Below, piece after piece: positions 35,293 to 44,142 of a DNA stretch of 64,000 nt. Numbering within the stretch: the stretch's first letter is position 1; each line of letters begins with the position of its first letter. The position numbers were made by a program, and so were the translations under genes. A model generated the notes under the pieces. That model saw nothing but the letters and a program-made list of their open reading frames with translations. It did not search any database and was not told the DNA's origin. Source of the stretch: Oscillatoria princeps RMCB-10 (GTDB lineage: Bacteria; Cyanobacteriota; Cyanobacteriia; Cyanobacteriales; Oscillatoriaceae); the NCBI GenBank assembly GCA_019359235.1, contig JAHHHT010000024.1, forward strand, positions 1 to 64,000. The letters run 5' to 3'.

Positions 35293-36112
35293 AGAAGTTC
35301 ACCTTCGCGTCGGTGGTCTTAAGCTTAACAGAGCATTTGTCATGATTCTGTAACTTGGACTACTGCTTGTTTGAAGCAACAGAGAAGTAACGCCGGGAAT
35401 CGGTAAAGATTCGGCCAACTCTAAGGGCCCGCTGGGTAAATATCGCAAGACTCGGCGGACTAGCCGTTACAATAATTTATATAAGTCGTGCTCCTGTTTG
35501 AGCAACTTCATGCATAAACCGTCCATTTCCAGCAAGATCCCGCGCGGAGCCAGCCGGTGCGCTCACCGGCACCCGCCTGCAGCCCCGACCGCTGTCCCGG
35601 CGAGTGCCGGTGCTGTCCGCTGCAAAGGGCTTGAGACTTTTGCGACGCCCCACAGTGCCGGCCCGGCTTTGGCAGAGCCGGGGACAAAGCTGCCCAAACT
35701 GAGCCCGCTGGAAAAGGCCACCCGCAGCCAAACTGGCCTTCCCCACCTGAGGAAAGTCCCTCCCCGCTTGGCACTGGAGCAAGTTGGCATTTCGGCAGGC
35801 GCTCTTGTATATCCTTTGTTAGACTACAAATCCAACACCCCTATGAGCTACTAGCTCGCCCGAAGTGGCATTTTGCTACTGTGCCGGTCGGCTCTCCCAA
35901 GTCAGCCGAGACGCCAGACAGCCTGAGCCGGACACCCTGAAGCCGCCGGTTTGACCGAAGGAATCAGCCACAACCGGATTGCTTCAACCGCCCGCCGAAC
36001 TATCTAGCAGCGGGGAGCGTCGATGAAGCTAAAGCCCCACCAACGCCCCAGCTGACCGGGCCCAAATAAACTCTTTTTACATCACTCAAGTTACTTATTC
36101 AGAGGTCAGATC
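35293..36112. other. Long intergenic region
   Basis: 820 bp between divergent genes. A plus-strand frame at 35498-35854 (MSNFMHKPSISSKIPRGASR...) has unusual His/Pro/Ala-rich composition and no family match, so it is not called. The last ~250 bp before DUF6761 are GC-rich and could be a structured 5' leader; nothing specific is recognised. Confidence 0.4.
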
Positions 36113-36361
36113 ATGCTTCAAGACACTCAAACCATCCGTCACTATCAAAAACTTACCGACGCCCTTGTCGAAATGTGGAACAGAGGCTATCGATTCGATG
36201 ACCTGAGAATGTATTTGGATGGCTATTTAGCCGCCCTCCGGCACTCGAATGCCCTCGCACCCTATCTCATCCACCGGCTGGAGGAAGACGCAACTCGATA
36301 CCTCTACGACGCCTCTAACTTTGAAATGCCAGAGCCTCAACCGGAAACGGATTACTATTAG
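36113..36361 (+). CDS. DUF6761 family protein
   Basis: An 82-residue soluble protein, MLQDTQTIRHYQKLTDALVE, YRFDDLRMYLDGYLAALRHS, PYLIHRLEEDATRYLYD. It matches a small, highly conserved cyanobacterial family (DUF6761) of unknown function. It is acidic and mostly helical. CAGAGG lies about 8 bases before the ATG. A hairpin with a T-run 300 bp downstream may serve as the terminator for both this gene and the convergent grxD. Confidence 0.85.
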   Translation: MLQDTQTIRHYQKLTDALVEMWNRGYRFDDLRMYLDGYLAALRHSNALAPYLIHRLEEDATRYLYDASNFEMPEPQPETDYY

Positions 36362-36479
36362 TGATTTTTTAGTGTCAGGGGAAGCGGGATCGCTTTCGCA
36401 ATAGCGCGATTCCTGAACGTGTGGGGGCGACTGAAGTCACCTCTGCACAAACGCAGCCGCCAAGGGCGGCTTCTCGCAT

Positions 36480-36606
36480 TGCAGCCCGCAAGGCAAAGGT
36501 TTAAAAAGTCCGCGCAGGCGGACGCAAGGCAAGCACAGCCGCGATTTGAATCGCAGGAGATTGGGCAAGCCTAATCGAGATACTTTGGAAACCGCAGGCT
36601 TCAAAA
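36480..36606. repeat. agtccgcgcaggcggac-type repeat
   Basis: Holds the stem agtccgcgcaggcggac and the string agccgcgatttgaatcgca, the inverse of the elements at 17422-17473 and 41151-41200. Non-coding. Confidence 0.65.
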
Positions 36607-36667
36607 GCCGGGAGCAGTTCCTAATTATAATAGCAGCTGGATATAAGCTAAAAAAAAAAAAAAAATG

Positions 36668-36716
36668 AAAATCCCCTCGCGAGTTAGTGCGACCGGCTTT
36701 TTGAGGGGATTTTTTA
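36668..36716 (-). terminator. Rho-independent terminator (bidirectional-looking)
   Basis: Stem aaaatcccctc / gaggggattttt with a 24-base loop, preceded by a run of A (36651-36665) and followed by TTTTTT. A run of A on one side and of T on the other lets it stop both DUF6761 and grxD transcripts. Confidence 0.75.
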
Positions 36717-36830
36717 ATAGGGTTTCTCTTTGAGTTGTGAGAGCGCAGAAACCCGGTTGATTTGAGAGCCCAGGTTTCTGGCCCAGGTCTCACAAATCAT
36801 TTACAACCGCTCAATAAGGAAAATGAAGCT

Positions 36831-37154
36831 TTAGGAAGCGAGAGCGACTTCTAACATTTCCTGCAATTCGCCCTTGTTATACAGCTCTATCATGATATCT
36901 GAGCCGCCTATAAATTCGCCATTAATGTAAACCTGGGGAATGGTTGGCCAGTTAGCGTATTCTTTAATGCCCTCACGGATATCCCAATCTTCAAGAACAT
37001 TAACTGTCTCGTAGGGGACTCCCATTCTGTTGAGAATCTGCACCACGTTGTTGGAGAAACCGCACTGGGGCATCAGCTTTGTGCCCTTCATAAAGATCAA
37101 AATCTTGTTCTGCTTCACCAGATTTTCAATTCGCTCTTTCAGTTCTGGAGTCAT
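36831..37154 (-). CDS. grxD: Monothiol glutaredoxin, Grx4 type
   Basis: A 107-residue monothiol glutaredoxin with the CGFS active site (KGTKLMPQCGFSNNVVQIL, ~residue 30) and glutathione-binding TIPQVYINGEFIGGSD. Such proteins bind a 2Fe-2S cluster with glutathione and deliver or sense iron-sulfur clusters. It lies 91 bp downstream of bolA on the same strand, the classical partner with which it forms a [2Fe-2S] complex. Confidence 0.95.
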   Translation of the reverse strand: MTPELKERIENLVKQNKILIFMKGTKLMPQCGFSNNVVQILNRMGVPYETVNVLEDWDIREGIKEYANWPTIPQVYINGEFIGGSDIMIELYNKGELQEMLEVALAS

Positions 37155-37245
37155 GGTTGTGCTTGGAATTGCTCTGTCTTCGTGTGGGTTTAGTGTGCGG
37201 AGTGGCTAGAAACCGCGACTGTTAATTAGTTTAACGCTCTCGAAC

Positions 37246-37500
37246 CTAAACCGGCTGGCCGGCAGCCGCCCAGGATTCGGGCGTGTAAGTCTTGAGGGCG
37301 AGAGCGTGGAGGACGTTGGTGTCGATTGCCTTGCGCACGGCACCGTAAACGAGCTGGTGCTGCTGCACGAGGCGTTTTCCTTCAAACTGCGATGAGACGA
37401 CGGTGACTTCATAGTGTTCGCCGTCGCCGGTTTGAGCGTACACCAAGGCGTCGGGCAGTTCCGCCTTAATCATCGCCTCAACCTGATCTGGACTAACCAT
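37246..37500 (-). CDS. bolA: BolA family protein
   Basis: An 84-residue BolA protein: MVSPDQVEAMIKAELPDALV, then EHYEVTVVSSQFEGKRLVQQ, HQLVYGAV and VLHALALKTYTPESW. It contains the conserved RLVQQHQLVY signature and the C-terminal His that contributes a cluster ligand. It is expected to pair with the monothiol glutaredoxin encoded just downstream. BolA proteins act in iron or redox regulation. Confidence 0.94.
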   Translation of the reverse strand: MVSPDQVEAMIKAELPDALVYAQTGDGEHYEVTVVSSQFEGKRLVQQHQLVYGAVRKAIDTNVLHALALKTYTPESWAAAGQPV

Positions 37501-38112
37501 TCGTATTCCTGCCTTGACTGTCGATTCTCAGTGTAATCTAACTTTGGCGGAGTCGCACCGGCAGCTGAGAGCGGAGAGCCGGCTGGAAGCCTGGCTTGCG
37601 GCACCCCCCTCCGGGGCGTTCTGCCAAACAGTCCGGTTCCGGATTGCGGATGTCAGCCCGCGCTCGCAATGCCGGCGGTTTTTCGGACAGTAAGGTATTA
37701 TATCGCAACCGGCAGCCAGCTAAAGCAACTGTCACCCGCTACCGCCCGGGCGCTTTGACAGGGATGGTGCCGGTTGGCGCAAGGCTACAAGAACTCGCCG
37801 CCTCCGCCTCGCCCCCGCCCCCGCCCTGTTACGGATACCGCACCTCGGGGTGGGGGCGGGTTTATCAATGTTATCTATTTGTGGCAGGTATTTCGGGTGA
37901 GCCCCGCCCCTACTGGCGCTCTACAATATTTTTGCAAATTTTGCAAAAATGGGACTAGCCCGATTGAATCGCGGGCGACAGGATATGCCACCGCTAACTT
38001 TTTGGGGTGAGGACTGTCAATTGTGACTTGCGAGAATTATGGAAGAGTAAAACAGCGCCGGTTTAGGGTAAAATTAGAGTTTAGATTGGCCGGTTTGGCG
38101 GGAGTCTGACGA
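37501..38112. other. Intergenic region with one palindromic repeat
   Basis: 612 bp. 37848-37912 is a gtgggggcgggttta / gtgagccccgcccctac inverted repeat of the large dispersed family. No gene is supported; short frames at 37596 and 37774 are composition artefacts. Confidence 0.5.
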
Positions 38113-38451
38113 TTATTCACTGACAAGCAGTGTGACTTCCACTTTTTTAAGTTCGTACAGAGCCTGCTTGCAAATTGCCAAAGGCGCAGTCGTGGCATAG
38201 CCCCACACCTGTCTCTCAAACCCCACTCCAAAGGGGTTCCCGGGTAAGGCTTCCTTCTCGCAACGGAACATAGCGAAGTAAGGATATTCTGTGTTTTCTA
38301 GCGCCCATATAACTAGCTCAAAAGCTGCCCTAATATCTTTTGAGTAGGGGCGTTCAGGCAAATCGAATCTGTCGGAGATAAAGCGATCTAAATCTGTGAG
38401 TGAGTCCAGCTGGACGTGTTCAAAACCGTAACGGTCAAACGAGCCTTCCAT
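38113..38451 (-). CDS. Hypothetical protein
   Basis: A 112-residue soluble protein (MEGSFDRYGFEHVQLDSLTD, SKDIRAAFELVIWALENTEY, ALYELKKVEVTLLVSE). I do not recognise the family. Composition is normal, with alternating helix and strand. A possible ribosome site aagggg lies ~15 bases before the ATG, rather far. It is on its own, with intergenic regions on both sides. Confidence 0.6.
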   Translation of the reverse strand: MEGSFDRYGFEHVQLDSLTDLDRFISDRFDLPERPYSKDIRAAFELVIWALENTEYPYFAMFRCEKEALPGNPFGVGFERQVWGYATTAPLAICKQALYELKKVEVTLLVSE

Positions 38452-38853
38452 AAGAGTGCGATCCCCTTGCGGATTTGGATTGATTCGGGATTTCTAGAGA
38501 GTCGGTCAAGGAATCCTAGAAACCGGGTTTCTTTTGGCACAGGCAATCACAGTTTTTTCAGGGACACAAGCCCACTTTTTAAGCCACGATTTTTAAGACT
38601 CGACCGGCGCTCTAGGAATATAATACTAGAGCCAAACCCATCCCGTCAACTGTTGAGAGTTATGACGCGAGAATGGAGAGCCGTCAGAGGCAGTGTCCTT
38701 GCAGGGAGGCGGCGAAGTGGTTTTGGCCATTGCCGGTGAGCTGGAGCTTAAAATGTATTCCACGCAAGCGCAAACCGCTATAGGGCGCTGTTGTCAAGGT
38801 CAGCCCACAGGCTACTGCGAGTGCCAGCCGGTCGCCCACAGTTTGTGAAATTT

Positions 38854-38883
38854 TGTTAAGGGCCTGCGGGCAGGGCCTTAACA
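38854..38883. promoter_or_regulatory. 14-bp stem hairpin upstream of kinase 1
   Basis: Arms tgttaagggcctgc and gcagggccttaaca, separated by gg, with one mismatch. It lies ~105 bp before the kinase ATG and is not followed by a T-run, so it is more likely a leader structure or operator than a terminator. The rest of 38452-38989 has one agaaaccgggtttct copy (38518) and no gene. Confidence 0.55.
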
Positions 38884-38989
38884 TTTAATAAAATCCCTTG
38901 ACTCGGCTCGCCGGAATTTTAAGGAAAACTTTATTTATTTTTCCAGCTGCATTGGGTAGTATAGTAAAAGATGAGTGCACCTGCCCGCT

Positions 38990-40996
38990 ATGAACGACTA
39001 CCCAGACTTTTCCAGCCACGGCTATCAAATTGTAGAGGCAAACGGTCGGAACCCCCTGCTCGGTCACAACAGTATCGGGGGGAGAGTCACCTACCTGGCT
39101 GTTAACACAAAAACCCAGCAGCCGGTGGTGATTAAGCAGTTTCAGTTCGCGCAATTGGGGGCGAACTGGGGGGAGTACGACGCGATTGAGCAAGAAATCA
39201 AAGTGCTGCGCCTGCTCGCTCACCCCAGCATCCCCCGCTATCTGGATTTCTTCCAAACAGCCGGCGGTTTCTGCATGGTGCAGGAATACAAAGACGCCGA
39301 GTCAGCCGCCACCTCCCGCAGCTTGTCACCGCAAGAAATAAAGCAAGTCGCCATCTCGGTTTTGGAGATTTTGGTCTACTTGCAATCAATGAAGCCGCCT
39401 GTCATCCACCGGGATATCAAACCAGAAAACATCTTGATAGATGGCCAGATGAAGGTGTACCTGGTGGACTTTGGTTTCGCTCGGATGGGGGGTGGGGAAG
39501 TTGCAGCCAGCAGCGTTGTCAAAGGCAGCCTCGGATTTATGCCGCCGGAGCAATTATTCAACCGGCAGCTAACAAAAGCCTCGGATCTGTATGGGTTAGG
39601 CGCAACGCTGATTTGCTTGCTCACCGGCACGAAATCCGCAGATATCGGCAACTTAATAGATGAGAGATACGGCATACATTTCCAGCATCTAGTACCGCCA
39701 CAAGAGCGGGGGTGGCTCAACTGGCTGGAAAAAATGGTTGAACCCAGACCGCAAGACCGCTACGCTAATGCTGCAGAAGCTTTAGCAGCCCTCAAACCCC
39801 TCGATGTCAGCCGGTTGCCGCAAGTTAGGGTAAGCCGGGATAAAGTTGAATTTACAGCGGTTAAATTGGGCGATAAAGTGACGAAATTCATCACCGTCAG
39901 GAACCCAATTCCAGAGACAGTGCTTGCGGGGCGGTGGGAAGTAGCGCCCCATGAGAGCGATCCGCCCCACACTCCTTATGACCACGCTTGGATATCCTTT
40001 GAGCCGGTGAAGTTTGAGGGAAATGAAGCGATGTGTGAAATCACGGTGGATACCAGCCAGCTGCTGGCGGATGAAACCTACACTCGCCAGGTTTTATTGC
40101 GGACAAACTCTCAGCCGGACACTCATCCTATCGCGATTGAGGTTAAAACTGCACCCCTCCCCACACCTAAAAGAACGCCCTATTTGTCTTGGGTACAGCT
40201 TGGCTTTATGCTGTTCTTTGTCTTTGCCGGTTGGCAGCTTGTCAGTCTTCTGAATGTTGCAACCGAGAATATTTTATTGTTTATAACTGCTGGGCTGTTC
40301 GCTGGATTTGTAGCAGCACAAAAGATAATGATAGGGAAGGCGACTGGGGCTGAGGTTAATGAGGATGGAGTTTTAATTGGAGCTAGTAATGGAGCTATGC
40401 TTGGTGAGTTTTTTGTCTTTTTAAGCCTGTTAGATGACATTCAGATAAATTTACTAATAAAAACAGGGCTGGCTCTGGGAGGAGTTGCGATAGGAGCTTT
40501 CCTTGGAGCTTTCCTTGGAGCTTTAATTGGGGCTGCCAAAGTAAGAAAAATATGGCTGGTTCTTGGAGGAGTTGCGATAGGAGCTTTCGGTTTGGCTGAA
40601 ATCGTCGGTTGGTCTGCAATAATTTTTCTGATCGGGGCAGGAATGTTTTGCTTTTTGCTCGCTATTCTTTGCTGCAGGACAGTCATGGGAATCGTTAATG
40701 CTATGATTAAAGAAGATCTCTATAGAGGATTTTACCCGAAATACACGAAAGATGCTGTGGCGGTCGCCTTCCTATCCCTTGGGTTTAGTATTAGCCTAGG
40801 AGCCGCGTCTGTACTGCTCTTCAAGCTGGCGTCTCAACTCCCATTTGTGGAGCCGTTGGAAATGGCTGTCGCAGGAGGAATGGCAATTGCCGGTTTAGCC
40901 GCAACCGCTATCCCACTGCTCAACCTGATTGTCTTCAAACGCTCCAGAATTATTGCCGAATACCGCAAGTCTGAACCCGATTTGATTAAACCATAA
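38990..40996 (+). CDS. Ser/Thr protein kinase with multi-pass membrane C-terminus
   Basis: A 668-residue protein. Kinase domain 1-~265: atypical Gly loop LLGHNSIGGRVTYLA, Lys49 (VVIKQF), HRDIKPENIL (Asp142), DFGFAR (Asp160) and GSLGFMPPEQ. Next comes a ~110-residue beta-rich, Ig-like part (VRVSRDKVEFTAVKLGDKVT to IAIEVKTAP). The C-terminal ~280 residues are membrane-spanning, about eight helices, some Gly/Ala-rich (GVAIGAFLGAFLGALIGAAK). The start at 38990 (MNDYPDF) aligns with the neighbouring kinase; a GTG at 38975 is less likely. This order (kinase, Ig-like, polytopic membrane part) is unusual. Confidence 0.9.
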   Translation: MNDYPDFSSHGYQIVEANGRNPLLGHNSIGGRVTYLAVNTKTQQPVVIKQFQFAQLGANWGEYDAIEQEIKVLRLLAHPSIPRYLDFFQTAGGFCMVQEYKDAESAATSRSLSPQEIKQVAISVLEILVYLQSMKPPVIHRDIKPENILIDGQMKVYLVDFGFARMGGGEVAASSVVKGSLGFMPPEQLFNRQLTKASDLYGLGATLICLLTGTKSADIGNLIDERYGIHFQHLVPPQERGWLNWLEKMVEPRPQDRYANAAEALAALKPLDVSRLPQVRVSRDKVEFTAVKLGDKVTKFITVRNPIPETVLAGRWEVAPHESDPPHTPYDHAWISFEPVKFEGNEAMCEITVDTSQLLADETYTRQVLLRTNSQPDTHPIAIEVKTAPLPTPKRTPYLSWVQLGFMLFFVFAGWQLVSLLNVATENILLFITAGLFAGFVAAQKIMIGKATGAEVNEDGVLIGASNGAMLGEFFVFLSLLDDIQINLLIKTGLALGGVAIGAFLGAFLGALIGAAKVRKIWLVLGGVAIGAFGLAEIVGWSAIIFLIGAGMFCFLLAILCCRTVMGIVNAMIKEDLYRGFYPKYTKDAVAVAFLSLGFSISLGAASVLLFKLASQLPFVEPLEMAVAGGMAIAGLAATAIPLLNLIVFKRSRIIAEYRKSEPDLIKP

Positions 40997-41038
40997 TTGT
41001 TCTCATGTCCGCTTGCATCGGTTTTGTATATAAGCCTT

Positions 41039-41200
41039 GTAGGGGCGGGTGAGCGCCAAAATATTTCTGGCACAGGGTAGAATATGAATAAACCCGCCCC
41101 GGCAGAGGGTACAGCAACGGTGACACTCTCGCTTTTGTACATAAGTCCTGGCGATTGAAATCGCGGCTATACAGACGAAACCCGCCTGCGCGGGTTTCAA
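41039..41200. repeat. Repeat cluster between the two kinase genes
   Basis: 41039-41100: aggggcgggtgagcgcc...aataaacccgcccc inverted repeat. 41151-41200: gcgattgaaatcgcggctat plus the stem gaaacccgcctgcgcgggtttc. The stretch 41003-41115 resembles 42663-42775 downstream of kinase 2. Confidence 0.75.
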
Positions 41201-41224
41201 ATGCACCTCTAATAAGGAGAAATT

Positions 41225-42517
41225 ATGATGAGCGATTTCCCAAATTTTACCAACTACGGCTATCAAATCAAAAGAGAACTCGGTCAGAATCGCGCCGGCG
41301 GGAGAGTTACCTACCTCGCCACGGAAATTAACACTCAGCGCTCCGTTGTCGTGAAGCAATTTCAGTTTGCCCGCACGGGTGCTAGCTGGTCAGAGTATGA
41401 CGCTTTTGAGCGGGAAATTCAAGTCTTGCGAGGACTTGACCATCCCAGCATCCCTCACTATTTGGATTCATTCCAAACGCCAGCCGGTTTCTGCATGGTG
41501 CAGGAATATAAGGATGCTCCTTCCCTGGCAAGTTCGCGCCGGTATCAACCCCAGGCAATCAAGCAAATTGCCATCTCTGTTCTGGAAATACTCAAATACC
41601 TGCAAAGTCAGATGACTCCAGTGATTCACAGGGATTTGAAACCGGAAAATATCTTGGTGGATGAGCGTCTGAATGTTTTCCTGGTGGATTTTGGCTTCGC
41701 TCGCACCGGCGGGGGAGAAGTCGCCGCCAGCAGCGTTGTTAAAGGCACTCTGGGATTTATGCCTCCAGAACAGATGTTCAACCGGCACCTCAGCGCCGCA
41801 TCGGATCTATACAGTCTCGGCGCTACGCTGATTTGCTTGCTGACGAACACACTTTCCACCGAAGTTGGCACCCTGGTAGATGATGCGGGGCGGATTAATT
41901 TCAAGCAACGGGTGCCGAAACTAACTCCGGGCTTTATTGAGTGGCTGCAAAAAATGGTGGAACCGAATGTCAGACAGCGCTATGCTAACGCAGCTGAAGC
42001 TCTAGACGCTCTAATTCCCCTTCAGGTGCTTCGCCCTGTTGAAATTCCTAAAGTGCCGGTGGTTGCTGCCGGTTTGCTAGCGGTGGTTGTGGCTCTATGC
42101 GTGCCGGTTGTAATGAAATTTAGCGCACCTGAAGTAGAACCGGATAAAGTAGGAGAAGTGACTTTTACCGCAGAGCCAATACCAGCGCGTAATAGTGTCT
42201 CCTTTTCCGTCAAAATTCACCCGAATACCCAAAAAATTCAAACCATCGGGACTTGCGGTCTCTTCGATCAGAGCGGAACCCTTGTAGCAAAAAGTCAATC
42301 CCAGCTTCAAGTAGGGAAAGACGGATTGTTGTCAGCTTCCTGTTCCTACGATGACTTGCAAAAACTTGGCTACCCCAACGGACAGTGGACGTTTAAATTT
42401 TATGTAGACGGCAAAAAAGCGGTGCAAGAAAACTTTACAGTGCTGGGGCCAGAGGACGAGCACTGTAAGTGTGATATCCGCCCCGAGAAGCCTAACCCTC
42501 AGGGCAAAGGCATCTAA
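41225..42517 (+). CDS. Ser/Thr protein kinase with single membrane anchor
   Basis: A 430-residue kinase, visibly colinear with its upstream neighbour through residue ~270: ELGQNRAGGRVTYLA, Lys44 (VVVKQFQFAR), HRDLKPENILVD (Asp137), DFGFARTGGGEVAASSVVKG and LGFMPPEQMFNRHL. After the kinase comes one helix (VVAAGLLAVVVALCVPVVM, ~280-300) and a ~130-residue domain (EVTFTAEPIPARNSVSFSVK to GQWTFKFYVDGKKAVQENFT) that would face the periplasm or lumen. AAGGAG lies five bases before the ATG pair. It is probably a tandem duplicate of the first kinase with a different output end. Confidence 0.92.
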   Translation: MMSDFPNFTNYGYQIKRELGQNRAGGRVTYLATEINTQRSVVVKQFQFARTGASWSEYDAFEREIQVLRGLDHPSIPHYLDSFQTPAGFCMVQEYKDAPSLASSRRYQPQAIKQIAISVLEILKYLQSQMTPVIHRDLKPENILVDERLNVFLVDFGFARTGGGEVAASSVVKGTLGFMPPEQMFNRHLSAASDLYSLGATLICLLTNTLSTEVGTLVDDAGRINFKQRVPKLTPGFIEWLQKMVEPNVRQRYANAAEALDALIPLQVLRPVEIPKVPVVAAGLLAVVVALCVPVVMKFSAPEVEPDKVGEVTFTAEPIPARNSVSFSVKIHPNTQKIQTIGTCGLFDQSGTLVAKSQSQLQVGKDGLLSASCSYDDLQKLGYPNGQWTFKFYVDGKKAVQENFTVLGPEDEHCKCDIRPEKPNPQGKGI

Positions 42518-43076
42518 TGTTTAAGTTTCCATATATAGAGCTGTATGGGAAGCTCAAACACTAAACCTATCATATCATGAACGGTTGCGACGGCATTGTA
42601 CAGAGACGCGATTCGGCGTTCTACAAGAGTTTTGCAATAAGGATGCCACCGGACTTGATATCATATCATGTCCGCTTGCATCTGTTTTGTATACATAGCC
42701 TTGTAGGGGCGGGTTCAGCCGAGATATTTCTAGCGAGCGAGCAGAATATGAATAAACACGCTACAGACTCCCTCAGTACAACAACGGTGCCACCGGACTT
42801 GATATCATCCCGCGAATGTGCAACGCCAGATATAGGCAACCGGCAAGGTTTAACCTAACTAAACAAAAGGAGTCTGTCGCAAACAAAGCTGCAAAAGTGC
42901 TGCTGCATAAGAAATTACAGCCACAGTCTTATATTAATTGCGTTTAATTAGTTCATAAATATAAAATTCGGATAAGCAATTATCCTATTTCACCGCAGGC
43001 ACCGGCACACCGGCACATTGAAGAGATGCCGGTGTTGCCCAAGGAGACAAACGCCCACAACAGAGCCTCAAACAGA
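42518..43076. other. Intergenic region with repeats
   Basis: Contains tgccaccggacttgatatca twice (42643, 42788), a diverged copy of the post-kinase-1 region with a taggggcgggtt element (42704-42761), and a half-unit of the 31.9-kb array (cttatattaattgcgtttaa, 42899-42952). No gene is supported. Confidence 0.6.
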
Positions 43077-43802
43077 TTATTTATCCGGTTTTCGCGGCTG
43101 GTTCGAGCCGGACTGATCGGCAGGTTTGGACTCACCGGCAGGTTTGGACTCACCGGCAGGTTTGGACTCACCGGCAGGTCTGGGATAGGGGGCATCCACA
43201 AAACCCAGCTCAAACAGCTGCTGGTAAGCCTTCTTCCCCAACTCGCGGGTGGGCTGCTGAGAGCGAATAATCTGAACCAGCAACGGCACAGCCAGCTCCG
43301 GCTTATTTTGCGCCCGGTGTACCAGCGCCAGCTGGTAAGTCGCCTGATCGCGCATTTGCGCCGTATCGAGAGCCTTGCGGCGCAAGCTGTCAGCAATCCG
43401 GTTGTCAATCCCCGAAAAACTCCCACCCAGTTCCTGATAAAAATTGGACAGCTGATTGAACACCTGGCGAGCGTCCAGAAGCTTCTTAGCCGCCCCATCA
43501 TAGTCTTGAGCAGTAACCGCCTTGCCGGCTTCATCCATCAACCGCTGTCCCCCCTCCAGACTCAAAAGAGTGCTTTCGAGCACCAGAGGAGGGGAATTGT
43601 TGGGATCTGCCGGTGCCGGCAGACTGGGAGCTGCCGGTATTGCAGGCAGAGGCGGTAGCTGCACCGGCACAGGCACCGGCACAGTTCCTGCAGGCTGCGC
43701 GGATACCTGCGCCCGGGCACTCATCGGTGGCAATAAGGTAACACTTGCCACCACCGGCAGCAGGGATGTCAAGCAGAAGAGGCGAACAGTTCCAGATGCC
43801 AT
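43077..43802 (-). CDS. Exported TPR-like hypothetical protein
   Basis: A ~241-residue protein with an N-terminal signal peptide (MASGTVRLFCLTSLLPVVAS to ARAQ), a Pro/Val-rich linker, and a helical, TPR-like middle (KAVTAQDYDGAAKKLLDARQ, RDQATYQLALVHRAQNKPEL). The tail has three exact 18-bp repeats encoding PAGESK (43119-43172). The ATG at 43802 has AAAGG seven bases upstream, better than the TTG at 43808. Function unknown; probably periplasmic. No operon partner. Confidence 0.8.
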   Translation of the reverse strand: MASGTVRLFCLTSLLPVVASVTLLPPMSARAQVSAQPAGTVPVPVPVQLPPLPAIPAAPSLPAPADPNNSPPLVLESTLLSLEGGQRLMDEAGKAVTAQDYDGAAKKLLDARQVFNQLSNFYQELGGSFSGIDNRIADSLRRKALDTAQMRDQATYQLALVHRAQNKPELAVPLLVQIIRSQQPTRELGKKAYQQLFELGFVDAPYPRPAGESKPAGESKPAGESKPADQSGSNQPRKPDK

Positions 43803-44073
43803 GAACAACCTTTGTGTGCTTACAGAAACAGGAGCGATACAAACAAGGGGTATCTTAACATTGCTTTAACTTAACTGCGATAGAGGCAGACACCCAACCA
43901 AAGTTAGCTGAAGCAAAAACCGGCACCCCGAAGTCTTAAACCAGGCAGACCCCGACAGCCGCCAGCCGGACACGGGCGCGGGCTCCTAAAACAAAAAAAT
44001 CATCCGCAAGCAGAAGACAACTGTCCACCGGCAATACCCATCTTTGCGTAAGCGTTGCGGCTCCGCAGGAGCG

Positions 44074-44109
44074 GCGTGCGAGCGTGCGAGCGTGCGAGCG
44101 TGCGAGCGT
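44074..44109. repeat. Octamer tandem repeat (gcgtgcga)4.5
   Basis: Four and a half copies of gcgtgcga, ending 33 bp before the protease ATG. It could affect the leader by copy-number change. The rest of 43803-44142 shows no gene. Confidence 0.85.
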
Positions 44110-44142
44110 CTGTCACAAACACTACCAGAGAACATCCCTTTT

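Noticed and set aside
35498-35854. 118-residue plus-strand ORF before DUF6761
   Set aside because: Pro/Ala/His-rich, no start signal, no recognised family.
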